A DNA stretch of 14,622 nucleotides from Humitalea sp038249305 (GCA_038249305.1 JBBRWI010000090.1:1-14622); one strand, 5' to 3'. Shown: positions 6,200-14,071, numbered from the stretch's first letter. Notes: a model not told the origin generated them from the sequence alone. Translations and numbers: made by a program.

Positions 6200-7406
6200 G
6201 GGCCCGCTGTCCCACATCCGCGTGCTCGACCTGTCGCGCATCATGGCGGCGCCCTGGTCCACCCAGATCCTGGCCGACCTGGGTGCGGACGTCATCAAGG
6301 TGGAACGCCCGGGCCTGGGCGACGACACCCGTGGCTGGGGGCCGCCGTTCCTCGCGGCCGCCGATGGCACGCCGACCACCGATGCCGGCTATTTCCTGGC
6401 CTGCAACCGGGGCAAGCGGTCGGTCACGCTGGACCTGGCCCACCCCGACGGCCAGGCAGCGGTGCGCTTGCTGGCCGAGAAAAGCGACGTGGTGGTCGAG
6501 AATTTCAAGGTCGGCGCCCTGGCCCGCTTCGGCCTGGATGCCGCCTCGCTCCGCGGCAAGAACCCGCGGCTGATCTACTGCTCGGTCACCGGCTTCGGCC
6601 AGGACGGGCCGCGTGCCGAACAGGCGGCCTATGACTTCATGATCCAGGCCATGGGCGGGCTGATGGGCATCACCGGCCGGCGCGAGGATGAACCCGGTGG
6701 CGGCCCGCAAAAAGTCGGCGTGCCGATCGTGGATTTGATGACCGGCATGTATGCGACCGTCGCGATCCTGGCCGCCATCGCGCGCCGCGCCGAAACCGGC
6801 CGGGGCGAGACGATCGACCTCGCCATGCTCGACGTGCAGGCGGCCTTCCTGGCGAACCAGTCGATGAACTGGCTGCTGTCCGGCCGCGCGCCAAAACCCG
6901 GCGGCAATCGCCACCCGAACATCCAGCCACAGGACGTGTTTGCGGCCGAGGACGGCGCCTTCGTCCTGGCCGTCGGCAATGACGGGCAATTCGCGAAGCT
7001 CTGCCTGGCGCTGGACCGGGCCGAGTGGGGTGCCGATCCACGCTTCATCCGCAACGCCGACCGCGTGCGCAATTCCGCCGTCCTGACCCCGCTGCTGGCC
7101 GGACGTTTTGCCGAACTCCCGCGACAGAAGATCATCACGGCGCTGGATGCCGCGGGCGTGCCCTGCGGGCCGATCAACAGCATGCCGGATGTGTTCGCCG
7201 AACCGCAGTTGCAGCACCGGCAGATGCTGCGGCACCTGGCGCATCCCGTCGCCGGCACGGTGCCGCAGGTGGTCAGCCCGATGCGCTTTGCCGAGGCGCC
7301 GCTGTCCTTCGACCGCGCGCCCCCCACACTGGGGCAGCATACGGGGGAGGTTCTGGGCGCCCTCGGCCTGGATGTCGCCGATCTGCGCGCGCGGGGGGTC
7401 TGCTGA
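6192..7406 (+). CDS. CaiB/BaiF (class III) CoA-transferase
   Basis: The 404-residue length is normal for the family. The N-terminus VLDLSRIMAAPWSTQILADL is followed by GADVIKVERPGLGDDTRGWG, the standard CoA-binding start, then FLACNRGKRSVTLDL, VVENFKVGALARFG, and SVTGFGQDGP. Asp181 in VPIVDLMTGMYA lies at the position of the catalytic aspartate that forms an acyl-anhydride with the substrate (Asp169 in formyl-CoA:oxalate CoA-transferase). The enzyme should move CoA between two carboxylic acids in the cytoplasm, preparing the substrate for the crotonase encoded at the end of the operon. The start overlaps the GST gene's end, and its TGA shares one base with the next ATG. Specificity cannot be read; formyl-CoA, succinyl-CoA and other donors are all known in the family. 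Confidence 0.92.
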   Translation: MPEGPLSHIRVLDLSRIMAAPWSTQILADLGADVIKVERPGLGDDTRGWGPPFLAAADGTPTTDAGYFLACNRGKRSVTLDLAHPDGQAAVRLLAEKSDVVVENFKVGALARFGLDAASLRGKNPRLIYCSVTGFGQDGPRAEQAAYDFMIQAMGGLMGITGRREDEPGGGPQKVGVPIVDLMTGMYATVAILAAIARRAETGRGETIDLAMLDVQAAFLANQSMNWLLSGRAPKPGGNRHPNIQPQDVFAAEDGAFVLAVGNDGQFAKLCLALDRAEWGADPRFIRNADRVRNSAVLTPLLAGRFAELPRQKIITALDAAGVPCGPINSMPDVFAEPQLQHRQMLRHLAHPVAGTVPQVVSPMRFAEAPLSFDRAPPTLGQHTGEVLGALGLDVADLRARGVC

Positions 7407-7996
7407 TGCCCCGCATCCCCCTGCCCGACCGTGACGCGCTGGACGCGGCCCAGGCCGCCGTCTGGGACCGCATCGTCAGCGGCCCGCGCGGCCGGGTGAT
7501 CGGCCCGTTGCGCGCCGTGATCCACGCGCCCGGCCTTGCCGCCCGCTGGTCCGCCTTCGGCGAGGGTCTTCGCTACGGCACCACCCTCCCCAAGCGGCAA
7601 AAGGAACTCGCCATCGCCATCACCGGCCGGCGTTATTCCGCGCAGGTCGAATGGTGGGTGCATGCCGACGGCGCGCGGCAGGCCGGGGTGCCGGAGGCGG
7701 CACTGGACGCGATCCGCGACAACATCCCGCCCCGCTTCGACGATAAGGATGACGCCGCAGTCTACGCCTTTGCCCGCGCGCTGCACCTGCATGGCCGTGT
7801 CACCGACGCGCAGCACGCCGCCGTCATGGCACGCTGGGGTGTCGTCGGCGTGGTCGAACTGACGGCGGTCATCGGCTACTACACCATGGTCTCGATGATG
7901 CTGAATGCACAGGAGATCCCGCTGCCCGAAGGTGTCGCGCCGCCGCTTGAAGCGCCGACCACCGGGCTCGCGCCCTTGCCGGAGGAACACGCATGA
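7406..7996 (+). CDS. Carboxymuconolactone decarboxylase (CMD)/AhpD-like family protein
   Basis: The 196-residue protein has the CMD core: LPKRQKELAIAITGRRYSAQ, then VEWWVHADGARQAGVPEAAL, matching the family's helix with Glu82 and His86 (E-x3-H). There is no CxxC, so it is not an AhpD-type peroxidase partner and fits the decarboxylase-like branch better. The length is longer than classical PcaC (about 130 residues); extra sequence lies at both ends, the C-terminal tail being Pro-rich. A role downstream of the PcaHG-type dioxygenase is attractive because true CMD acts on carboxymuconolactone, but no PcaB-type cycloisomerase is present, so this is inference. Many CMD-family proteins in catabolic clusters have no proven reaction. 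The ATG overlaps the CaiB/BaiF stop; the stop overlaps the next ATG. Confidence 0.85.
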   Translation: MPRIPLPDRDALDAAQAAVWDRIVSGPRGRVIGPLRAVIHAPGLAARWSAFGEGLRYGTTLPKRQKELAIAITGRRYSAQVEWWVHADGARQAGVPEAALDAIRDNIPPRFDDKDDAAVYAFARALHLHGRVTDAQHAAVMARWGVVGVVELTAVIGYYTMVSMMLNAQEIPLPEGVAPPLEAPTTGLAPLPEEHA

Positions 7997-8958
7997 TCAC
8001 CCGCCGCCTGGCGCTGACAGCCGCCGCTGCCGCCGCCGCATCGCCCGCCATGGCGCAAGCCTACCCCGACCAGGCGATCCGCCTGATCATCCCCTTCCCG
8101 CCCGGTGGCCCTGCCGATCTGATCGCGCGGCTGATCGGTGCCCGCATGGGCGAAAAACTCGGCCGGCCGATGGTGGTCGAAAGCCGCTCCGGTGCCGGCG
8201 GCACCATCGGCGTCGATGCCGCGGCCAAGGCGCGGCCGGATGGCTATACGCTGGTGCTGGCCAGCACGGGGGTCATGGTCATCCTGCCTCATCTGATGCC
8301 GACCATGCCCTATGACCCGCTGCGCGACCTGGCGCCGATCGGGCTGGTCCTGGCGGTGCCGCAGGTGCTGGCGATCGCGCCGGGCCTGCCCGCCAACACT
8401 GTCGGCGAACTGGTCGCGCTGGCCCGCGCCCGCCCCGGTACGCTGGCCTATGGCTCGGCCGGGACCGGGTCCTCGCTGCATCTGGCCGGCGAGTTGTTCC
8501 GGCTCCGCGCCGGGATCGACATCACCCACGTGCCCTATCGCGGCGCGGCGCCCGCCGTCACCGATCTGTTGGCCGGGCGCATCCAGATGTTGCTGGCCGA
8601 TGTGCCCATCCTGCTGCCGCAGGTGCGTGGCGGGACGCTGCGCGCGCTGGCGGTGACAGGGCGCGAACGGTCGGACGTGCTGCCCGACCTGCCGACCATG
8701 GCCGAGGCCGGCCTGCCCGGTGTCGTGTCGGAAACCTGGTATGGCCTGCTCGGGCCGGCGGGCATTCCCCCCGACCGGATGGCAACGCTGCAAGCGGCGC
8801 TGGCGGCGGCCTTGCGCGAACCGGAAACGCGCCAGGCGCTGGTGGCCCAGGGCGGCCGCATCGCCGATATGGATGCGGCGGGATTCGCGGCCTTCATCCG
8901 TGCCGATCATGCAAAATGGGGAGAGATCGTGCGCACCGCCGGGATCCGCATGGAATGA
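7993..8958 (+). CDS. Tripartite tricarboxylate transporter (Bug/TctC family) solute-binding protein, copy 1
   Basis: The 321-residue precursor has a signal peptide with an Arg pair (MITRRLALTAAAAAAASPAM), likely cut after Ala21 (AMA/QAYP); the Arg pair suggests possible Tat export. The mature part shows Bug features: IRLIIPFPPGGPADLIAR (29-46), a GAGGTIGVDAAAKARPDGYT segment, SAGTGSSLHLAGELF, and THVPYRGAAPAVTDLLAGRI. Bug proteins bind carboxylates in the periplasm and hand them to TctA/TctB-type membrane subunits, neither of which is in this window. GGAGGAA gives a strong ribosome binding site inside the 3' end of the CMD gene, so the binding protein may be made in excess. It overlaps copy 2 by ATGA. 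Ligand unknown; the operon suggests the pathway acid. Confidence 0.93.
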   Translation: MITRRLALTAAAAAAASPAMAQAYPDQAIRLIIPFPPGGPADLIARLIGARMGEKLGRPMVVESRSGAGGTIGVDAAAKARPDGYTLVLASTGVMVILPHLMPTMPYDPLRDLAPIGLVLAVPQVLAIAPGLPANTVGELVALARARPGTLAYGSAGTGSSLHLAGELFRLRAGIDITHVPYRGAAPAVTDLLAGRIQMLLADVPILLPQVRGGTLRALAVTGRERSDVLPDLPTMAEAGLPGVVSETWYGLLGPAGIPPDRMATLQAALAAALREPETRQALVAQGGRIADMDAAGFAAFIRADHAKWGEIVRTAGIRME

Positions 8959-9914
8959 TTCCGCGCCGCACCCTGCTGGGCTGCGCCGTCGCGGTGCCGG
9001 CCTTGGCCCAGGCACCGTGGCAGGCCACGCGCCCGATCCGCATGATCTGCCCGTTTGCCGCCGGTGGCTCGGCCGATGCCTCCGCCCGCATGGCGGCGGA
9101 TGCGCTGACCCCGGTGCTCGGCGTGCCGGTGATCGTCGAGAACCGGCCCGGCGGCGGCGCCACGCTCGGCGCGCAATTGGTAGCGCGCGCGACGCCCGAT
9201 GGGACCACGCTGCTCTATGGCACGCCCGGGCCGCAGATCATCAACCCGCATCTGATGCGCAGCCTGCCCTATGACCCGGAGCGTGACTTCGCACCGATCT
9301 CCGGCTTCAAGCGCGCGCCGAACCTGCTGGCGGTGCATCCCGGGGTGCCCGCGACCTCGGTCACCGAACTCATCGCCCATGCGCGCGCAAACCCGGGAAA
9401 ACTCTCCTTCGCCAGTTCCGGCATCGGCTCCTCCTCCCATCTGGCGGGTGAGATGCTGAAGTTCCTGGCGCAGATCGACATCCTGCATGTGCCCTATCGC
9501 GGCACCGGGCCGGCCCTGACCGATCTGCTCAGCGGCACGGTCAGCATGGCGCTGGATACGCTGTCGATCCTGCTGCCGCCGGCACGCGCCGGCAGCCTGC
9601 GGGCCTTGGGCGTCACCACGCCGCAGCGGTCGAGCCTGGCGCCGGACCTGCCGACGCTGGCCGAGACCCTGCCCGGCTTCGATGCCGCCCCCTTCAACTA
9701 CATCGCCACCACCGCCGGCACGCCGCCCGCGGTGATCGCGCGGCTGAACGCGGCGGTGGTCGGCATCCTTAACGATCCGGCCTTCCGCGCGCGGATGGCG
9801 GCCCTGGGCGAAGAGCCGACCCCCTCCTCGCCCGGGGAACTGGCGGCGACCATCCGCACGGAATCCGCCCGCTGGAAACAGGTGATCGAAGCGGCCGGGA
9901 TACGGGCGGAATGA
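8955..9914 (+). CDS. Bug/TctC family solute-binding protein, copy 2
   Basis: The 319-residue precursor begins MIPRRTLLGCAVAVPALAQA and is probably cut after Ala18 (ALA/QAP), with an Arg pair that may direct Tat export. Bug landmarks are IRMICPFAAGGSADASARMA (28-47), ENRPGGGATLGAQLVARATP, SSGIGSSSHLAGEML, and LHVPYRGTGPALTDLLSGTV. The start is the ATG overlapping the stop of copy 1; a longer in-frame start inside copy 1 would destroy the signal peptide. Sequence differs clearly from copy 1, so this is not a recent duplication, and the two may bind different but related ligands. LLGC resembles a lipobox, but the preceding stretch is too short. No TctA or TctB gene is present nearby. Confidence 0.92.
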   Translation: MIPRRTLLGCAVAVPALAQAPWQATRPIRMICPFAAGGSADASARMAADALTPVLGVPVIVENRPGGGATLGAQLVARATPDGTTLLYGTPGPQIINPHLMRSLPYDPERDFAPISGFKRAPNLLAVHPGVPATSVTELIAHARANPGKLSFASSGIGSSSHLAGEMLKFLAQIDILHVPYRGTGPALTDLLSGTVSMALDTLSILLPPARAGSLRALGVTTPQRSSLAPDLPTLAETLPGFDAAPFNYIATTAGTPPAVIARLNAAVVGILNDPAFRARMAALGEEPTPSSPGELAATIRTESARWKQVIEAAGIRAE

Positions 9915-10684
9915 TCGACGGCCTGACCACCATGACCGTCACGGTCGCCGCGCATGTCGCGACCGTGACGCTCGACCGCCCGCCGGTGAATGCCCAGAAC
10001 CCGGCCTTCCGGCACGATATCCAGCGGGTTTTCGACACGCTGCACGACCTGGCGGAGGTGCGGGCGATCATCCTGACCGGGGCGGGCCGGACCTTCTCGG
10101 CCGGCGCCGACCTCAAGGCCCGGCCGGGGTCCGAACCAGGTGCCTATCCGGCGCATAATCGCCTGGTGCGCGCGGGTTTCGACTGCGTGATGGACTGCGA
10201 CAAGCCGGTCATCGCCGCGGTGAATGGCGCTGCGATCGGGGCGGGCTGCGTGCTGGCGCTCTGCGCCGACATCATCCTGGTCAGCGACAACGCCTTCCTG
10301 TCGATGACCGAGGTCGATGTGGGCCTCGCTGGCGGCGTGCGGCATGTGATGCGGCACTTTGGGCAATCCGACGCGCGGCTGATGATCTATACGGCGCGGC
10401 GCATCAGCGGGGCTGAGTTGCTGCGGATGAACGTCGCCTCCGCCTGCCTCGCGCCCGACGCGCTGCTCCCCGAAGCACGCAAGATCGCGGCCGAAATCGC
10501 GGCCAAGGTCCCGCTGGCCATCCGCGCCGCCAAGCGCGGTTTTGGCCTGACCGAGGATCTGCCGCTGGCGCAGGGCTATCGCTACGAACAAACCAACACC
10601 GTCGCCCTGGCCCAGACCGAAGATTTTGCCGAAGCCCAGGCCGCTTTTGCGCAAAAGCGGCCTGGGATTTTCAAGGGGCGCTGA
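9911..10684 (+). CDS. Enoyl-CoA hydratase/isomerase (crotonase) family protein
   Basis: The 257-residue protein has the crotonase fold: VTLDRPPVNAQN (19-30), AIILTGAGRTFSAGADLKA (52-70), where Ala64 and Ala66 border the oxyanion hole, AAVNGAAIGAGCVLALCADI (102-121) and AFLSMTEVDVGLAGG (128-142). Compared with rat enoyl-CoA hydratase, the second catalytic Glu is kept (Glu134) but the first (Glu144 in rat) is Val114. A plain syn-hydration is therefore less likely than isomerisation, decarboxylation or hydrolysis, as in other single-Glu crotonases. It ends the plus-strand operon and overlaps copy 2 of the Bug genes by ATGA. Met8 is a possible alternative start. The last ~17 codons contain a perfect palindrome that probably acts as the transcription terminator. 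The CaiB/BaiF protein would supply the CoA ester. Confidence 0.9.
   Translation: MIDGLTTMTVTVAAHVATVTLDRPPVNAQNPAFRHDIQRVFDTLHDLAEVRAIILTGAGRTFSAGADLKARPGSEPGAYPAHNRLVRAGFDCVMDCDKPVIAAVNGAAIGAGCVLALCADIILVSDNAFLSMTEVDVGLAGGVRHVMRHFGQSDARLMIYTARRISGAELLRMNVASACLAPDALLPEARKIAAEIAAKVPLAIRAAKRGFGLTEDLPLAQGYRYEQTNTVALAQTEDFAEAQAAFAQKRPGIFKGR
10635..10666. terminator. 32-bp perfect palindrome, probable bidirectional terminator
   Basis: The arm CCCAGGCCGCTTTTGC is followed at once by its exact reverse complement, giving a 16+16 palindrome with no mismatch. As RNA it would fold into a 14-bp stem with a GCGC loop. It lies inside the coding sequence of the crotonase gene, encoding AQAAFAQKRPG, and 22 bases before the stop codon of the convergent Bug gene. 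ATTTTC follows on the plus strand, a short but usable U-rich tail. On the minus strand no T-run follows, so its effect in that direction is less certain. Confidence 0.6.
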
Positions 10685-10687
10685 GGC

Positions 10688-11677
10688 TCAGTCTATCGTG
10701 ATGTTGCTGCTGCGGATCAGCGCGCGGTAGGTCGCGACATCCTCGGCAATGTTCTGGCCGAAGGCGGCGGGTGTGGTCGGCGCCAGTTCGACGCCGATCG
10801 CCAGGAAGCGCGCCTGCACCCGCGGATCGGCAGCACGCTGGGCAACGGCGGCGTTGATCCGGGCGACGATCTCGGGCGGCAGCCGCGCCGGGCCGACCAG
10901 CCCGTTCCAGGTGATCGTCGCGAAGCCGGCAAACCCCTGCTCGGCCACGGTCGGCACATCGGGCAGTTGCGGCGCGCGCGTCGCCCCCGACACCGCCAGC
11001 AACCGCACATCCGGGTTGCGCGCATGCGGCAGCGCCTCCGACAGGTTGGCGAAATAGGACGGCACCTGCCCGGCCAGCACATCCGTCATGGCCGGCCCGC
11101 CGCCGCGATAGGGCACGTGCGTTGCCTCGAAGCCGGCGCGTTGCAGGAACAGCAAGGTGGTCAGGTGCCCCATGCTGCCGACGCCGCCGGTCGCATAGAC
11201 GGCGCGCCCCGCCTGCGCCCGCCCCAGCGCCACGAATTCGGCCAAAGTCGTCGCGGGGACCGAGCGATGCACGGTCAGCACGAAGGGATTGGTCGCGAGC
11301 AGCGCAACTGGGGTGAAATCGGCGATCGGATCGAACCGCGGCGGGCCGGATGCCGCCGCCGGCGCGACCGCCAGCACGGCGACCGCCGCCATCAGCAAGG
11401 TGGTGCCATCGGGGGCGGCGCGCGCCACCGCCTCGGCCGCGATCAGCCCGCCAGCGCCGGCACGGTTTTCCACAATGGCCGGCACACCCAGCACTTCGCC
11501 CAGCATTTCGGCCGTCAACCGCGCGATGGCATCGGTGTTGCCGCCAGCGGCGAAGGGCACGACGATCCGGATCGGCCGGGTCGGCCAGGTGGCCCCGGGC
11601 TGGGCCAGCGCGGCCGGAGGCGCTGCCAGAAGGCCCGCCGCCATCAGTCCGCGTCGGCCGAAGTGTCTGCCCTGCAT
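10688..11677 (-). CDS. Bug/TctC family solute-binding protein, copy 3
   Basis: The 329-residue precursor starts MQGRHFGRRGLMAAGLLAAP and is probably cleaved after Ala25 (ALA/QPG); GRRGLMAAG is a good Tat-like Arg pair followed by a hydrophobic stretch. Mature landmarks are IRIVVPFAAGGNTDAIARLT, ENRAGAGGLIAAEAVARAAP, GGVGSMGHLTTLLFL, and THVPYRGGGPAMTDVLAGQV. The ATG at 11677 is chosen over an upstream TTG because AGGGAG lies just before it. The gene is convergent with the crotonase gene, with only 3 bases between stops, and stands alone with its own upstream region. It is therefore probably not co-regulated with the divergon, though its closeness suggests a related ligand. Membrane subunits are absent here too. 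Confidence 0.92.
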   Translation of the reverse strand: MQGRHFGRRGLMAAGLLAAPPAALAQPGATWPTRPIRIVVPFAAGGNTDAIARLTAEMLGEVLGVPAIVENRAGAGGLIAAEAVARAAPDGTTLLMAAVAVLAVAPAAASGPPRFDPIADFTPVALLATNPFVLTVHRSVPATTLAEFVALGRAQAGRAVYATGGVGSMGHLTTLLFLQRAGFEATHVPYRGGGPAMTDVLAGQVPSYFANLSEALPHARNPDVRLLAVSGATRAPQLPDVPTVAEQGFAGFATITWNGLVGPARLPPEIVARINAAVAQRAADPRVQARFLAIGVELAPTTPAAFGQNIAEDVATYRALIRSSNITID

Positions 11678-11847
11678 CCCCTGCTCCCTTGCCAATACCC
11701 TTCGACCCTAACGCAACCACCGGCGCCGGCCAGCCCGCCGTCGCCCCCCCTTGTGTGACGGTCGCCGCGCTTCTGTGCGGTCGCAGCCTCCACTTTGGCA
11801 ACCTGCCCGGCAGGCGCGGTGTTGAGCGCAAGGTAACAGAGGCTGCG

Positions 11848-12750
11848 ATGCGCACGACCGACCCATCCGCCGTGATCGACCCGCCCCCCGCCACCGGCGC
11901 TGTCGTCGTCCTGCGTCGGGTCTGGGACCGGGCGGCGTCGGATCGCATCTCGCTCGTGGCGGCCGGTTGCGCCTTTTACGCCATGCTCGCGCTGTTCCCG
12001 GCGATGTCCGTGCTGGTGTCGGTCTATGGGCTGGTCTTCGACCCGACGACGGTCGAACCGCAGTTGGAGGTCTTGCGCCGGCTGCTGCCCGAACAGACCC
12101 ACGACCTGATCGCGGCCAGGCTGCACGAACTGGTCGCGACCGAGCGGCCACGCCTCGAACTCGGGGCCGGGGTCGGTGGCGCCATCGCGCTCTGGAGCGC
12201 TTCGGCCGGCACGCGGGGGATGATCGGTGCGCTGAACATGGCCTATGACGTCGAGGAACGACGAGGATTCTTCCGTTTCCAGGCCTTCGCGCTGCTGCTG
12301 ACCTTCGGCGCGACGCTGGCCGTGGCGATCGGCATCGCCTGCCTGGTCTTCCTGCCGACCATCATCGGGCTGATCGACATGCCAGCGCGGCAGGCTTGGA
12401 TCATCCGGGCCACCTCGCTGGGGCTGCTGCTGGGGTTGGTCGGCCTCGGGGTGGCGACGCTGTATCGTGTCGGCCCGTCCCACCCTGACCGCAATGCCAA
12501 GATCCGCTGGCGCGGCATCGCCGCGGGGTCGGTGGTCGCGACCTTTCTCTGGGCGGTTGGATCGGTCCTGTTCACTTTCTACGTCAGCCATATCGCGAGC
12601 TACGACCGCACCTATGGTCCGCTCGGCAGCGCCGTGGGGCTGCTGATGTGGTTCTATGTCAGCGTGTATGTCGTGCTGTTCGGCGCCGAGTTGAACGCAG
12701 CCATGGATGCCGAGGCGGCGGCGCGCGGCCGGGCCCGCCGGGTCGCATAG
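11848..12750 (+). CDS. YihY/BrkB-family inner-membrane protein
   Basis: The 300-residue protein has six hydrophobic segments at about 37-64, 104-125, 144-175, 185-206, 223-250 and 258-281. Family landmarks are AAGCAFYAMLALFPAMSVLV (38-57), WSASAGTRGMIGALNMAYDV (116-135), RWRGIAAGSVVATFLWAVGS, and ASYDRTYGPLGSAVGLLMWF followed by LFGAELNAAMDAE. This family was once wrongly called RNase BN; its molecular function is not established. AGAGG precedes the ATG. The 170-base gap from the divergent Bug gene should hold promoters for both, but no convincing pair of elements was found in it. Convergent with the lipoprotein gene downstream, 15 bases apart, and no link to the catabolic genes is evident. 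Confidence 0.88.
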   Translation: MRTTDPSAVIDPPPATGAVVVLRRVWDRAASDRISLVAAGCAFYAMLALFPAMSVLVSVYGLVFDPTTVEPQLEVLRRLLPEQTHDLIAARLHELVATERPRLELGAGVGGAIALWSASAGTRGMIGALNMAYDVEERRGFFRFQAFALLLTFGATLAVAIGIACLVFLPTIIGLIDMPARQAWIIRATSLGLLLGLVGLGVATLYRVGPSHPDRNAKIRWRGIAAGSVVATFLWAVGSVLFTFYVSHIASYDRTYGPLGSAVGLLMWFYVSVYVVLFGAELNAAMDAEAAARGRARRVA

Positions 12751-12765
12751 ACACCGCAAGAACGC

Positions 12766-13392
12766 TCAAAAGAAGGTGCCGAGACCACCGGTCGTCGACT
12801 CGCCGGATCGCACGGTGTCCTCGATCCTGACCGGGTTCGGGTCCCAGCCACCGGTCGCGTCCAGCACCTGCACGGCCTGGCGCAGGTTGGCCGTCACCGT
12901 CGGTGGCAGGCTGAGCAGGCCCATCCGTCCGAGCAGGGTTGCCGTGCCCTGCGGCCCCTGCGCGAAGGGCGCGGCCTGCAGCACCCGCGCGCGCGCCGCA
13001 GAATCCGCACCAGCGTTGGCGGCGGCGGTCAGCGGGCCGATGACCTCGCCGGGCGGCGCATCCACCTGGATCGACAGGGCCTGGCGCATCTCGGTACGCG
13101 CATTGGCCAGGTCGAAGCCCAGTTGCCGCGGCAGCGGAGCCCAGCGCGGGGAGCGGGGGACATCCGCCGCCAGCCATTCCAGCAACGCCGCCGCCCGCGC
13201 CTCGGCGGCCGGATTGCCCTCCAGCCGCCGCGGTTGGCCCCAGGCCTCCGCTGCCGCCACAACCGCCGCCCGCGCGGGATCGCCGGTGCTGGGGATGAGT
13301 GAGAGGGGGGGCAGGCTCGCCATCGGCACGGGCGTGCGCAATTCGGCACAGGACAGGAGCATGAGCGGGAGCAGGAGAAGGGCGATGCGCAT
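12766..13392 (-). CDS. Predicted lipoprotein of unknown function, paralog A
   Basis: The 208-residue precursor starts MRIALLLLPLMLLSCAELR, a compact lipoprotein signal with lipobox LLSC and Cys15 as the lipidated residue. The start at 13392 is preferred to one 48 bases upstream because it gives a proper signal peptide. The mature part is Ala/Arg-rich and probably helical, with GDPARAAVVAAAEAW (37-51), ALLEWLAADVPRSPRWAPLP (69-88), a helix with alternating Arg and Ala (95-108), and a Gly/Ser/Thr-rich tail ending GLGTFF. It is similar by eye to paralog B: both share LPP, then GDPxRAA, and a PRW segment at like positions. I do not recognise the family. Location is likely the periplasmic face of a membrane. 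The ribosome binding site is weak. Confidence 0.72.
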   Translation of the reverse strand: MRIALLLLPLMLLSCAELRTPVPMASLPPLSLIPSTGDPARAAVVAAAEAWGQPRRLEGNPAAEARAAALLEWLAADVPRSPRWAPLPRQLGFDLANARTEMRQALSIQVDAPPGEVIGPLTAAANAGADSAARARVLQAAPFAQGPQGTATLLGRMGLLSLPPTVTANLRQAVQVLDATGGWDPNPVRIEDTVRSGESTTGGLGTFF

Positions 13393-13441
13393 CCATCTAA
13401 TGCTAAAGCACGCGGCGCGGATGGGGAACGGCGCCCGCAAC

Positions 13442-14011
13442 CTAACGGGCCCGGCGGTCCAGGATGAACCGAAACGCGTTGCGGTTCATCTCACGCTCGG
13501 CCAGGCGGGCGCCCAACGCGGCCTCGGGGATCGCTGGCAGGCTGGCCAGCCGCGCCAGGGTTTCGGTCTCGCCGGCCGTGAACACGGCGGGGTCGAGGGC
13601 CGTGCGGGCGGCCGCCAAATCGCCGGTCGCCAATGCCCGCCGGACGGTGAATAGCCGGTCGATCATGACCTGCGGCGGTGTCCCTGGGGCGACGGCCAGG
13701 ATCGCCCTGGCCTTGGCGGCGCCCTGCTGCAGAAGGATACCGGCCAAGGGATTGACGCTGATCCAGCGCGGCCCCGTCGGGATCTCGACCGAGAGGAATT
13801 CAAGCCGGGCGAAGGCCACCGCAGCCTCGCCAGGCCGATTGGCGAGGACCGCTGGGTTATCGAAAGCGTAGGCGGTGGTGATGATCGCCGCCCGGGTCGG
13901 ATCGCCGGCGCCGGCGATGTTGTCTGGTGGCAGCACCGCCCAGGGCATTGGTTGCACGGCGCAGCCCGCAGCCAGCAGGACCAAGGCGAAACCGATCAGC
14001 GCGCGCCGCAT
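13442..14011 (-). CDS. Predicted lipoprotein of unknown function, paralog B
   Basis: The 189-residue precursor starts MRRALIGFALVLLAAGCAVQ, with lipobox LAAGC and Cys17. The start at 14011 is chosen over one 60 bases upstream because the signal peptide begins there. The mature part has LPPDNIAGAGDPTRAA (27-42), EIPTGPRWISVNPLAG (76-91), VMIDRLFTVRRALATGD (115-131) and an Arg-rich end. It aligns by eye with paralog A and, in its C-terminal half, with the broken copy upstream. Repeated lipoproteins of this kind may play structural or envelope roles, but no function can be claimed. The gap to paralog A is 49 bases, so co-transcription is plausible. Confidence 0.72.
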   Translation of the reverse strand: MRRALIGFALVLLAAGCAVQPMPWAVLPPDNIAGAGDPTRAAIITTAYAFDNPAVLANRPGEAAVAFARLEFLSVEIPTGPRWISVNPLAGILLQQGAAKARAILAVAPGTPPQVMIDRLFTVRRALATGDLAAARTALDPAVFTAGETETLARLASLPAIPEAALGARLAEREMNRNAFRFILDRRAR

Positions 14012-14071
14012 GGGTCGCCAACGGCTGATGCGCCCGCGCCGCGAAAACATGGGCCGACCGACGTCCGCCAC

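Noticed and set aside
8955..8990. Lipobox-like LLGC at the start of Bug copy 2
   Set aside because: Only three or four residues separate the Arg pair from this motif, too short for a lipoprotein signal; a normal ALA/Q cleavage site follows.
11678..11847. Defined promoters between Bug copy 3 and the YihY gene
   Set aside because: TTG-containing hexamers occur on both strands, but none pairs with a -10-like hexamer at a proper distance.
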